Assembly: GCF_047249845.1 (NCBI RefSeq)
Contig: NZ_JBKTWO010000004.1
Coordinates: 1 to 64,000 of the forward strand
Length of the DNA stretch: 64,000 bases
Direction: 5' to 3'
Source: Thomasclavelia sp047249845
GTDB taxonomy: Bacteria > Bacillota_I > Bacilli_A > Erysipelotrichales > Coprobacillaceae
Shown: positions 8,578-18,600 of the stretch, in pieces
How positions within the stretch are numbered: position 1 is the stretch's first letter
Layout: each line of letters starts with the position of its first letter
The notes under the pieces: generated by a model
The model's database searches: none
What the model saw: the letters and a program-made list of their open reading frames with translations, nothing else
Told to the model about the DNA's origin: nothing
Translations under genes and position numbers: made by a program

Positions 8578-9198
8578 ATGAAATCAACAAAAGAAAAAAT
8601 ACTTATAGCAGCATTAACACTTTTTTCAGAGAATGGTTATGAATCAGTTAGTGTTAATCAGATTGCTTTAGCAGTAGGAATTAAAGCTCCCTCACTTTAT
8701 AAACATTATAAAAGCAAAAAAGATATTTTTAATGCTATTATTGTAAATATGCAAGACAGATATTTAGAGTTTGCTAAGGGACTAGAAATGAATGGTATTT
8801 TACCTGAACAAGATAAAGAACGTTTTATTAATATTAGTGAAATTGAGTTAATAAGTCTTGGAAAAAATATGTTTATATATTTTCTACATGATGAGTTTCA
8901 AAGTAAATTTAGAAAAATGCTTACTATTGAACAGTTTAAAAACAAAGAACTTGCTAGTGAGTATATTAAACAATATTTTGATGATTCTTTGTCATATCAA
9001 CAGTTTATCTTTGAAATGTTGAGTCGACAAAATATCTTGATAAATGAAGATTCAGCAATTACTGCTTTACATTTTTATGGGCCAATTTATTTTCTCATCT
9101 CATTATGTGACGCTTGTCCAGAACGTGAAAAGGAAGCCCTTGAAACATTAGAGAAACACATTCAGCAATTTAATCGATTATACACTAATTTTAACTAG
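8578..9198 (+). CDS. TetR/AcrR-family transcriptional regulator
   Basis: The 206-residue protein has the TetR N-terminal HTH (ILIAALTLFSENGYESVSVN then IALAVGIKAPSLYKHYKSKK) and a ligand-binding helical C-domain. An AGGAGAG ribosome binding site precedes the ATG. It is the first gene of a three-gene operon with a flavodoxin-like protein and a membrane protein, and almost certainly controls that operon through the duplicated operators just upstream. Confidence 0.85.
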   Translation: MKSTKEKILIAALTLFSENGYESVSVNQIALAVGIKAPSLYKHYKSKKDIFNAIIVNMQDRYLEFAKGLEMNGILPEQDKERFINISEIELISLGKNMFIYFLHDEFQSKFRKMLTIEQFKNKELASEYIKQYFDDSLSYQQFIFEMLSRQNILINEDSAITALHFYGPIYFLISLCDACPEREKEALETLEKHIQQFNRLYTNFN

Positions 9199-9212
9199 AT
9201 GGGAGTTATGAT

Positions 9213-9611
9213 ATGAAAACACTAATTATTTATTCATCTAAATATGGTTGTACAAAAAAATGTGCTGAACTCTTAGATATGGGGAAAATAGGAAAAGATA
9301 TTACCCGCTTTTATAGAAAAATCATGCATTCTTTATTGCAAATAAAAGTTATTCTTTTTGCATCACATTATCCCCCTAAAGATACCAAAGGCTTTTTTAC
9401 TACAATATTTGATTATAAATTACTAAACCATGTCCTTTATGTAACAACAGTTGGTAGAGAAATGGATTATAGTAAAATGAATTATTTGTATCGAAAGATG
9501 TTTGAATTATTAAACAAAATTAATGATTTAAAAAAAGGATTCATTGAACCAACAATAGATATCGAAGAAATAAAAAATACTGCAAAGCTTGTCAAACAAA
9601 AAATAACATAA
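9213..9611 (+). CDS. Short flavodoxin-domain protein
   Basis: The 132-residue protein starts MKTLIIYSSKYGCTKKCAEL, the FMN phosphate-binding loop of flavodoxins, and retains strand 3 (KVILFASHYPP) and strand 4 (HVLYVTTVGREM). It is shorter than stand-alone flavodoxins of about 150-170 residues, with the third-strand region abbreviated. It is 14 bp after the TetR gene, and its TAA overlaps the ATG of the following membrane protein gene by one base, so the two products are probably translationally coupled and may form a redox pair. Confidence 0.7.
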   Translation: MKTLIIYSSKYGCTKKCAELLDMGKIGKDITRFYRKIMHSLLQIKVILFASHYPPKDTKGFFTTIFDYKLLNHVLYVTTVGREMDYSKMNYLYRKMFELLNKINDLKKGFIEPTIDIEEIKNTAKLVKQKIT

Positions 9612-10333
9612 TGAATCGAATTAGAGTGTTTACTAGTGGTTCACTATTAATTTTTTCTATCTATTGTCTTATTCTTAATCCCGACTTACCATTTTCCTTT
9701 CCTAATTGGGTATATATACTTACAACAATATATTTTTCTGTTTTTCCAATTAAAGATATGATATCAATCTGTAATTCAACATTATATAAAGGACGTCAGT
9801 TTTCAAAAAACTATGATCCTGATAACCAACTCGATAGAGCATTATTTTTAAATATAAAAAGAAAATATAATAAAAGAGCATTATATGCCCTTATATTCTG
9901 GATAATATTTTTATTAGTTCCTGGATTATTATATTTAACTGGAAAAATTGATCAAATTTGGATTTTCTTTTTCTTTACCTTATCTAATTTTTCAGTATTT
10001 TTTGCCATCTTTGGATGGTGTCCATTTAATTCTATTTTTATTAGACCAGACTGTTGTCTAGAATGTCGAATTTATAATTGGGATTCATTTTTTCAATACA
10101 GTTTTCTCATCTTTATTCCTAATTTTTGTACTATCCTGCTATTTTGCTTAGGCTTAGCATCAATGATCAAATGGGAATATATGCATTATAAATATCCTGA
10201 ACATTTCTATAAGATTAGTAACAAACATATCACATGTGAAAATTGTGATTTAGATGGTTGTCGAAAACATAAAAAGAAATTATTTCATACAAATTTAAAA
10301 CCAGAGTTTAAAAATAAAGATAACATTTTTTAA
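9611..10333 (+). CDS. Multi-pass membrane protein with cysteine clusters
   Basis: The 240-residue protein has about four transmembrane helices and two cysteine-rich segments: WCPFNSIFIRPDCCLECRIY in the middle, and CENCDLDGCRKHKK after the last helix. The clusters could bind iron-sulfur or zinc. Coupling to a flavodoxin-like gene suggests membrane electron transfer, but I do not recognise the family. Confidence 0.6.
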   Translation: MNRIRVFTSGSLLIFSIYCLILNPDLPFSFPNWVYILTTIYFSVFPIKDMISICNSTLYKGRQFSKNYDPDNQLDRALFLNIKRKYNKRALYALIFWIIFLLVPGLLYLTGKIDQIWIFFFFTLSNFSVFFAIFGWCPFNSIFIRPDCCLECRIYNWDSFFQYSFLIFIPNFCTILLFCLGLASMIKWEYMHYKYPEHFYKISNKHITCENCDLDGCRKHKKKLFHTNLKPEFKNKDNIF

Positions 10334-10372
10334 CAAAATATCTCTTCAATAAATTCTTATTATTATATCTTA

Positions 10373-11338
10373 TTAGTAACTTTTATTAGTAGTTTTTAAA
10401 ATACTAACAGCTTGAAGTGCACCATTATTTGATATATCATTTTGAATTTCCTGATCAGATTTAGATTGTTGATAGATATATGCAATTTCATTATCAAGAT
10501 ATACTGCATAATTAATATCAGGATCATTCTTTTGAATGAGGTTATAACAATTATCAATACTTCTTTTTTCTAAAGTAACTGTATCATTAGATTCATATCC
10601 TTTCCTTTCAATATTATAGATTCCAAACTGTGCCGTTAAAAAATCTTTTTCTATTTCCAAAAATGTTACAAGAGAGAAACCCTTAGCATTAAAATATACA
10701 TCTGAATAATAATTAATAGTTGTTGCAGTCTTATCATCTATATTTTCCAAATCAGGAATTTTAATATCTTTAGCTAGTTCTGGTAAATTTACAAAATCAT
10801 AATCATGATAATCTATTTTAAAATCTTTTTGAAAATCTTCTATTAATGAAAGATAAGCTTTCATTGCTTCTTTTAATAATGGAATATTATCATATGTTAT
10901 CTTATTATCTGTGCCTATGTTTAATTTTCCAATAGCTTCTGTCTTATTATTATTTTGATACTTTATTTCGTATTTCTTATATTCTTTATTTATAGATTCA
11001 ATTATTAATTTTTGTTCTTTATCATTTTGATTTTTTATATAATGATATGAAATAGTTTTGTTATTATTATGATTTTGAAAAGAAAGCATTGTTGTATTAA
11101 ATAAATTATCGTTTTTAATAGTCTTACGAATTGTTAATCCACGATGATTTTTATCTTTTGTAAGTGTTTTATCTTCAACATTAATTTGCCAGGTATCGTC
11201 ACTATAGTTGTTGTTTTCTAATTTATCTTCTAATACATTAATTGTTGCTACCCAAAAGTCTTGATTATTATTTTCTTTTTGACACCCTGTTATCATTAGT
11301 ACTAAAATCGTTCCTAATATAATTTTAATAATTTTCAT
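10373..11338 (-). CDS. Putative lipoprotein of unknown function
   Basis: The start is placed at MKIIKIILGTILVLMITGC, giving a 321-residue precursor with a lipobox (ITGC) and a GGAAG ribosome binding site. Upstream in-frame codons would put the lipobox implausibly deep. The mature part is rich in Asn, Lys and beta-strand-like segments and contains no catalytic motif that I recognise. It is probably an extracytoplasmic surface lipoprotein, transcribed alone. Confidence 0.7.
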   Translation of the reverse strand: MKIIKIILGTILVLMITGCQKENNNQDFWVATINVLEDKLENNNYSDDTWQINVEDKTLTKDKNHRGLTIRKTIKNDNLFNTTMLSFQNHNNNKTISYHYIKNQNDKEQKLIIESINKEYKKYEIKYQNNNKTEAIGKLNIGTDNKITYDNIPLLKEAMKAYLSLIEDFQKDFKIDYHDYDFVNLPELAKDIKIPDLENIDDKTATTINYYSDVYFNAKGFSLVTFLEIEKDFLTAQFGIYNIERKGYESNDTVTLEKRSIDNCYNLIQKNDPDINYAVYLDNEIAYIYQQSKSDQEIQNDISNNGALQAVSILKTTNKSY

Positions 11339-11470
11339 TTTATGTTCTTCCTTTCTAATATTTACTATTATAACGAAACTAACTTTTATAAACAATAAAA
11401 ATAAATTAATATACCATTCTCCTTAAATACGTTATAATAGTATATGTATAAACTATTGGAGGTAATAAAG

Positions 11471-12004
11471 ATGCATTATATTTATGAATATAAATCACCT
11501 ATTGGTGATATCACAATGGCAAGTGATGGAACATCATTGATTGGCTTATGGTTTAATGGACAAAAATATTTTGCGAACAATTTATCATCTAAACATGAAT
11601 ATAAAATATTACCTGTTTTTAAAGAAACAATTTTGTGGTTAGATACCTATTTTGATGGCAAAGTCCCTGATTTTATACCACAAATAAAATTAGAGGGTAC
11701 CACTTTTCGTACTGAAATTTGGCAAATGCTTCTGGAGATACCATATGGTACTACATTAACATATGGTGATATTGCTAAAAATATGGCTGCAAAAAAAGAG
11801 TTAGTAAATATGTCAGCTCAAGCTGTTGGTGGAGCAGTTGGACACAATCCTATTTCTATTATTATTCCCTGCCATCGTTTATTAGGGAGTAACGGCAGCC
11901 TAACAGGTTATGCTGGCGGCATTGATAAAAAAATAGCTTTACTGAAACTAGAAGGTATTGATACAAATAAACTTATTATCCCCAAAAAAGGAACTGCACT
12001 TTAA
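11471..12004 (+). CDS. ogt: Methylated-DNA--protein-cysteine methyltransferase
   Basis: The 177-residue protein has the active-site motif IIPCHRLLGSNGSLTGYAGG with the alkyl-accepting cysteine, and the HTH segment IPYGTTLTYGDIA. The ATG at 11471 follows GGAGGTAATAAAG, so nine upstream in-frame codons are not used. It repairs O6-alkylguanine by suicidal transfer to its cysteine. Length is normal for the family. Confidence 0.9.
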   Translation: MHYIYEYKSPIGDITMASDGTSLIGLWFNGQKYFANNLSSKHEYKILPVFKETILWLDTYFDGKVPDFIPQIKLEGTTFRTEIWQMLLEIPYGTTLTYGDIAKNMAAKKELVNMSAQAVGGAVGHNPISIIIPCHRLLGSNGSLTGYAGGIDKKIALLKLEGIDTNKLIIPKKGTAL

Positions 12005-12051
12005 TATATAAAAAAGTTCATCTATCCTCTATCATATAAAATATAACTAAA

Positions 12052-12096
12052 TAAAACACATAAAAACCTACACCTCGCAGGTTTTTATGTGTTTTA
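12052..12096. terminator. Bidirectional terminator
   Basis: Long stem AAAACACATAAAAACCT / AGGTTTTTATGTGTTTT around a short GC-containing loop, between convergent ogt and ddh. Confidence 0.85.
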
Positions 12097-12098
12097 TT

Positions 12099-13079
12099 TT
12101 ATAATAATTTTTTACGTAATTCTTCCCCAGATTCAACATGCAGATAAGCTGGTGCAATATCAAAAACTGTTTTACAACCATATTGTCCTTCTTGGTGCAT
12201 TCGATAAGCTGCTCGAGCATATGCTACTAACACACTTGAAGTGAATTCAGGATTTGAATCTAAAGTCAGTTTATACTCAATCACATTTTTATTTTCTTGT
12301 TTAAAACCAGTAGTGCCACTTCTTAATACTACTCCCCCATGAGGAATTCCTTGATGATTATGTAATAGTTCTTCTTCACTAATGAAATGAACAGTAGTAT
12401 CATAATCAGCAAAGTAATTAGGCATAGTTTTAATTTCTTCTTCAATTCTCTTTAAATCAGCACCTTCCTCAGCAACAACAAAACATTCTCGGGTATGCTT
12501 TTGACGTGTTGATAAGATTGGATTTTCCCCATTACGAACACTTTGAAGAGCAGCTTCTACAGGAATTGTATACTGTCTAGCATCCTTAACCCCTTCAATT
12601 CTTCTGATTGCATCTGAATGCCCTTGACTTACACCCTTTCCCCAAAAAGTGTAATCTTGTCCTTGGGGCAAAATAGCTTGTCCATATAAACGGTTTAATG
12701 AAAATAATCCTGGATCCCAACCAACTGAGATAATACTAATATGCTTATTTTTTTTACTTGCTTGATCAACATTTGAAAAATGTTCAGGAATTTTTGCATG
12801 AGTATCGAAACTATCAACTACATTAAAATGTTCTGCCAATTCTACTGTTTGTTTAGGTAAATCATTAGCACTTCCACCACACAAAACAAGAACATCAATT
12901 TCATTTTTCATTTCATAAACCTTTTCCATGTTATAAACTGGAACATCGCTATGAGTCTTTACTGTATCTGGATCTCTTCTTGTAAAAACCCCTGCTAATT
13001 CCATATCTCGACTATGTAACACTGCACACTCAACCCCACGTCCTAGATTACCATAACCTACAATTCCAATTTTAATCAT
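12099..13079 (-). CDS. ddh: meso-diaminopimelate D-dehydrogenase
   Basis: The 326-residue enzyme starts MIKIGIVGYGNLGRGVE (NAD(P)-binding Rossmann loop) and contains the Ddh-specific segments FDTHAKIPEH, SVGWDPGLFSLNR and GVSQGHSDAIRR. It makes meso-diaminopimelate directly from tetrahydrodipicolinate with ammonia and NADPH, a one-step lysine and peptidoglycan precursor route. The start at 13079 follows AAAAGGAGTG; earlier in-frame codons lack a ribosome binding site. Confidence 0.92.
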   Translation of the reverse strand: MIKIGIVGYGNLGRGVECAVLHSRDMELAGVFTRRDPDTVKTHSDVPVYNMEKVYEMKNEIDVLVLCGGSANDLPKQTVELAEHFNVVDSFDTHAKIPEHFSNVDQASKKNKHISIISVGWDPGLFSLNRLYGQAILPQGQDYTFWGKGVSQGHSDAIRRIEGVKDARQYTIPVEAALQSVRNGENPILSTRQKHTRECFVVAEEGADLKRIEEEIKTMPNYFADYDTTVHFISEEELLHNHQGIPHGGVVLRSGTTGFKQENKNVIEYKLTLDSNPEFTSSVLVAYARAAYRMHQEGQYGCKTVFDIAPAYLHVESGEELRKKLL

Positions 13080-13260
13080 TTTATCACTCCTTTTATTTTT
13101 GTCTATTTTACCACTTTTTATTAGAAAAAACACGAATATGAAAATTTTATTACATCTATATATTTTTTTATTATTACAAAATTTTATATTTAGTATCTAA
13201 AAATCATATTTAAAATAAGTATTATAATATTAATACAAGATAAAAAAGTATCTGTAAATA

Positions 13261-13297
13261 AAAAACCAATATCTAGTTTTATACTACGATATTGGTA
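13261..13297 (-). terminator. Terminator of the GTPase/tubulin operon
   Basis: Stem ACCAATATC / GATATTGGT with a T-rich tract on the minus strand, 13 bp beyond the last gene of the operon. Confidence 0.7.
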
Positions 13298-13309
13298 TAT
13301 AGTTATCTA

Positions 13310-13879
13310 TTAACGACTTTGTATAATTTCAAAACTAGGATTAGTTATATTTAACGAGAAATCTTCTATTGTAATTCCTTTTATAAAAAAGTCAATTTCT
13401 TTAGTATCATTAAATGGAATATAATAACGAATACTTTTTAAATCGTCTTTTAAAATCGTATAATACACAGTCTCTGAATCCAATTGAATTTCATCACTAA
13501 TTATTTGAACTCTAATACCTGGGCATCCATAACATATAGCTGGTAAGATTTTAGCATGTAACTTATATTTTCCACCAACCATCACAGGTTCCTTATATTT
13601 TACGCTAGTTCCATCCACTAATTTAATTTCTGTACCATTAGTAGATTCAACTACTGTAACAATTACATCATATAATCCCCTTTTCAGTTTAAAATCATAT
13701 GAAATCAATAATTGACTATTTTTTTGATGTCTTAGAATTGTTTTTCCCACAACATTATTATTTCCGTTGTTTGGAATAAATTCTAATAAATAATCATACT
13801 CTTCATCGTAATCAATTTTAACAGCATTTGCAACTCTAACATCATCATGTTTACTTTCTACGTTTATTGATTTTATCAT
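13310..13879 (-). CDS. Unknown beta-rich protein, last gene of GTPase/tubulin operon
   Basis: A 189-residue soluble protein with alternating hydrophobic residues throughout, suggesting one or two beta-sandwich domains. It has no signal peptide or membrane segment. An AAGGAGAATTGGGAA region precedes the ATG. It lies 18 bp after the 592-residue protein and is followed by the operon's terminator. I do not recognise the family; position makes it an accessory component, perhaps an adaptor. Confidence 0.65.
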   Translation of the reverse strand: MIKSINVESKHDDVRVANAVKIDYDEEYDYLLEFIPNNGNNNVVGKTILRHQKNSQLLISYDFKLKRGLYDVIVTVVESTNGTEIKLVDGTSVKYKEPVMVGGKYKLHAKILPAICYGCPGIRVQIISDEIQLDSETVYYTILKDDLKSIRYYIPFNDTKEIDFFIKGITIEDFSLNITNPSFEIIQSR

Positions 13880-13897
13880 TTCCCAATTCTCCTTTAT

Positions 13898-15676
13898 TTA
13901 TTCCCTTCTATAATTAATAATATATTGATCTGAATCATAACTTCTTGTAGAGATAATAAAGAAAGAATTATCTCTATAGATATCATTATAAACTTTCAAA
14001 AGATTTTCATAATTGAGTGTTAATTCATTAATATCTTGATTATTATTTAAGCTAGGTGTTAGTAATAAATAAGAAATAATTGGCTGAATATTTGAAAAAT
14101 TTTTATTGATCATTCCTAAATTATGTTTATATGGGACTTCATTTAAAACTGTATGATTTAAAAATAATTCTAATCGATTAGTTAGTGATTGGTTATTATT
14201 AATAATATTATTTACGAAGTTTATATCTATTTTCATTAAAACTTCTTCTACAGATTGATTAACTTTAAATGTCGGTAAATTATGCACATAAAGAGATTCT
14301 AGCGTACCACCATATTCACTAAGTGTTAATTCATCTAAAATGTTAGCATAATTACGATTTCTAGTTACTATATCATTTGTAATTTGTTTTAGAATAGTAT
14401 CATTAGAAATATTTCTAATAATATTTCTAATGATTTCTTTTTCTTTATTTAAGATAGTAATTTTCTGATGAAAAAAATATTCATCATTTAGATATTTATT
14501 AACGTCTTTAATATTAGAATCAAAATAACTTTTTTCATTTAATTGAAATAATTGATTATCAACATTTTCAATTCTTTTAGTTAATACATTAATAATTTTT
14601 TCCCCCATCATAGAAGGATTAGGATCAATTGCTGTTGAAGCACTAATAATTTGTACAATAATCCTACGATAATTTTCATCATCAATATAAATATTATCAT
14701 ATAATTGAGAAACTAGATTTTTGATCACGTCTTCATCTTTCAACACATTATTGTAGATTGGCTGAATATCATGATTTTTTCTTTTTAAAATATTAAATCC
14801 TTTTTTTGTTTTAGTAAGTATCGGCTCTTGATATTTTAAAGGTACATATTGATAACTATCGTTAATATCAATTTTTAAAATATTATTAAACAAGTCATCT
14901 AAAACATAATTAACACTTTTATCCCAATTATCAATGTCAATCTGTTTGTCATCAATCTGTCTACCATATATTTCACGTAATAAACGACAAGTAATAAATT
15001 CTGAAATCTTTAAATAATGCAAATATAGCGATGTCCACTTATAACCAGTAGAAGAATCTTGAATCATAGTATAATCATCTCTAATCAAATTTAAAGCAAT
15101 TAATTGAGTTTGTTTTGTGATTATTCGATCAACAAAAGGAATTTCAATATGAAAGATATTTTCCCATAATTTTTTTCCTTTTTCAACAAATGTAAATGCA
15201 GCCCCATAGTTTTCCTTCATCTTATTTTGATCAAACAGACCATAAAAAGCTTTTTTCGTCAAATCCAAGTCCAGAGACTCTAATTCTTCAAAAGCGCTTT
15301 TCAATTCCTCGATAAGTTTTAAACTTTCACAATTATAAAAAGAATCATCCATCATTGAAATAAATACAGTTTTAATATCATGATAACTTTTGCCTTTACT
15401 TGATACTTCAATAATTATATCTTTAATCATTTCAACAAACTTATTTCTAGTAATTGTAGAATCAACTTGTAATTCATATAAACTTGGCATCATACTAAAA
15501 GAAGTAGTAAATGCATCTTTTAAAGATACATTTACCCTATCATAAGTTTCCTGACCTAAATAAATTATAATTACAACAGGTACATTTATATAACCAGTAT
15601 ATTTTGAATTAGATATTTTGTTACAAAAAAGATTTATTTCCTTTTTTATATTTTCTTTATTTTCCATTTCATCCAT
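13898..15676 (-). CDS. Unknown 592-residue protein of the GTPase/tubulin operon
   Basis: The N-terminal about 200 residues alternate hydrophobic strands and helices (VPVVIIIYLG, TVFISMMDDS) in a way that suggests an alpha/beta nucleotide- or metal-binding-like fold. The rest is helical with many Asn, Ile and Asp residues. No P-loop, tubulin signature or MIDAS motif was found. It is encoded 13 bp downstream of the tubulin-like gene, so a direct partner or regulator of the filament is the simplest idea. I do not recognise the family. Confidence 0.65.
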   Translation of the reverse strand: MDEMENKENIKKEINLFCNKISNSKYTGYINVPVVIIIYLGQETYDRVNVSLKDAFTTSFSMMPSLYELQVDSTITRNKFVEMIKDIIIEVSSKGKSYHDIKTVFISMMDDSFYNCESLKLIEELKSAFEELESLDLDLTKKAFYGLFDQNKMKENYGAAFTFVEKGKKLWENIFHIEIPFVDRIITKQTQLIALNLIRDDYTMIQDSSTGYKWTSLYLHYLKISEFITCRLLREIYGRQIDDKQIDIDNWDKSVNYVLDDLFNNILKIDINDSYQYVPLKYQEPILTKTKKGFNILKRKNHDIQPIYNNVLKDEDVIKNLVSQLYDNIYIDDENYRRIIVQIISASTAIDPNPSMMGEKIINVLTKRIENVDNQLFQLNEKSYFDSNIKDVNKYLNDEYFFHQKITILNKEKEIIRNIIRNISNDTILKQITNDIVTRNRNYANILDELTLSEYGGTLESLYVHNLPTFKVNQSVEEVLMKIDINFVNNIINNNQSLTNRLELFLNHTVLNEVPYKHNLGMINKNFSNIQPIISYLLLTPSLNNNQDINELTLNYENLLKVYNDIYRDNSFFIISTRSYDSDQYIINYRRE

Positions 15677-15689
15677 TATAATGCTCCCT

Positions 15690-18600
15690 TTAAATCATGC
15701 TGGTTAATAATAATTTATAAAACCTTTGTAGATCATTTGCAGGATCAGGTTCTTCATAATTAATATCAGAAATTTGATAGTTATCTGCTACACCAACAGA
15801 ATATGCCTCATCATTAATTTCTTCCCAATTAAATGGGTCTCCTAAATATTCATCACTTAAAATCATATTAATATGATCAATGTAACTTTTATAATCTACT
15901 TGATTATCACTTTCAATCAGCTTAATCGCTTGATCTTTGATTGATTCAATCCGACTAGTATCCATCTTAACAAATTTTTTAAATACATTATATAAATAAT
16001 ATTTTCTATCAAAAGATTTAGCAGTAGTTAAATTAATGGTTACTGGTTCTTTACCACTCATATAATTCCAAATATTATTTTGATCTGGATTTTTAGGTTT
16101 TACTAGACCTGCGCGTAAACAAAAAGCAAAAGTTTCTACATTATTAATAAATCTTTGTTTCTTATCTACTTCTCTTTTTATTTCAATGATCATATCTTTA
16201 ACTTTTTGGAATTTTGGATTATTTTTTTCGATTATATCCATGTACTTAATAGATTTACGAACCCATTTATACATATCAGCTACTGATACAGGTAAATCTG
16301 AATATTTTTTTCTAATTTCTTCATCTTTGATATCTTTATCTAAATCCCTAATACTTAAATCAATGTCAGTATCTCCAACATTTACTAAAACAGGATTGAT
16401 AATATAACCATGAGCCTCCATAAATTCTATTAAATTAATATCTTTTTTCTTTTTAATATGCTTATATAAAGCATCTTTAAATACCGTTTCATCTGGTTCT
16501 TTCACTATATCCATCAATTTCATTACCCCTAAATTAGTTGTAACATCAACATGTAGATCAATCGAATGTAATTCATCAATCCCCTTATCCACAGCCTCTT
16601 TAACTTCCATCAGCAATTTATAATCAGAATAATTTTCAATTGTCTTAGCAGCTTCATTTTTAGCAGAAATATCTTTAGCTATACTATCAATAGTATAAGG
16701 ATTAGGGAAACGAGCCCAATTTTCCATGTTTTCATCCATGTGTCTTCCTGGTGTTGCATTAGAACAATATTGCTTATCAAAATCTTTCATTCCTTTTAAA
16801 ATATACATTGGTAAATTAATGTAGCGTTGTGTAACAATAAATTTGTTTTTAGCATTACTTTTAACTGGTGTCTGGCCTTTTTCTAAAATCATTGTACTCA
16901 AGATATTAGATAATAACGGTGTATCAGTTAAGGTTCCAATATATATCTGTGAAGTGAACTCTTTAAAAGAAATACCTGTTGATTGAGCTAGGGTCTTTGC
17001 ACCGGAATCTAAAGCATTATAGATTTCCCTAGCAGCACTAGTTAAAGCTTCAATTTTAGGTGATCCAGAATCGTTATTAGACCATATGGCATCTAGTTCT
17101 TTAGCAGTAATATCCTGATCGTTATAGGCAACAGTCACAAATTTTTCAATAATATCAGTTTTCATATTATTATGAATCAAGCATTGATCCATTAGTCCTC
17201 GAACTTCACCAACAACATCAAAATTATCTTCATTTTTTTGTGCAATCCATTTTTCTCGATTATCACGCATCGACTTAATAAAATTTTGGGCTAATTCTTG
17301 AACAGAAATTTGTGAAATAAAGTTCTCCAAATATTTTTCTAAACGTTTTGCTTTATCTTGACCACTGGCTAAAATATTTACTGAATAAGTAGTCGTATGT
17401 CCAATCGTTTCAATATTACTTTTAGTAAAATATTGACCATCTTCATTAAGGATTCTTTGAATTTCTGTTAAAACAGATGTATAAACCTCAAATAATTCGT
17501 TATTCAAATTATTCATCTCAACTGAAATATTATGTAATCCATCAGCAATTAACTCATATAGATAAGCATCTATTTCTGTAATTACAGCTAGTTTCGCACA
17601 TGCTTCTTTATATGCATTCATTTCGTTTTTACCAGCAAAGAGTCCGATTGCTTTATTAGCTAATTCAGTAATTTTTTGTTGTCCACCATTTGCAAAAGTA
17701 TTTCTAGCTTTTTTAGCTTGTTTTTTAAACTGATTACTTAGATTTAAAAGCTGCTCTTCAATTCCACAAAAAGGTTCTTCAGGATTTCCTACTGTTAATT
17801 CGACTGCTTGGTGTTTAATTGCTTTTAATGCAACATATGGCCCATATGTATTAAATATTATATCTACTTGTTTAGTTAACTCATCAAACAATCTTGCTTC
17901 AAACTGATTACGATATGTACCAGTAAGTTTTTGAGAATAATAACTAGCAAGATTTACAGCTAAGTTATACCCATACATCAAATTATCTTTAAGCATATTC
18001 TTTCTAATAACATCATCGATAATAATATTCCGTCTGATTGGGTCATCAGGATTAAGGTTAACAACATACTGTCTTACCGATACAATATTATCAATGCTTG
18101 ATGCCGAATATACTCCATCCATCATTTTTTGATCAATATTTTTAAAATTCATGAATTCTTTAAGTACATTTTCATAAATTTTATTTACACAATATGCTAA
18201 TATTTCTTCTCTAGGAATCTTGATAGCATTATAACCAAGCACCTGATATTTATATGATGCATAGCGATGAAAATCTTTTCTATTAGGATGGTTGATAAAC
18301 CATGCATTTAATAATGCTGACTCATTACTTAAGATAGATTCCGCTAATTGAACTGGCTGACCACAGGTATCAACAAATGAAATATCTGTCAACATATCCA
18401 TTAATTGGTCTGTTAAACGTCCCATCGTAACATCTAACTGATTAATTCCACCAGACTCCGAATAACCAGAAACTAAGGTACATGTTGAAAATAAGTTTTT
18501 GTTTGAATCAACTTCACCTACTCCTAATTTTAAACTATAATTACTACCAGTCTCTTCAACATTCATAAAATAATCAATTTCTTTTAAAGCAGCATATCCG

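Noticed and set aside
16186..16407. Plus-strand frame with hydrophobic stretch inside the tubulin-like gene
   Set aside because: Antisense shadow within a long, well-supported coding sequence.
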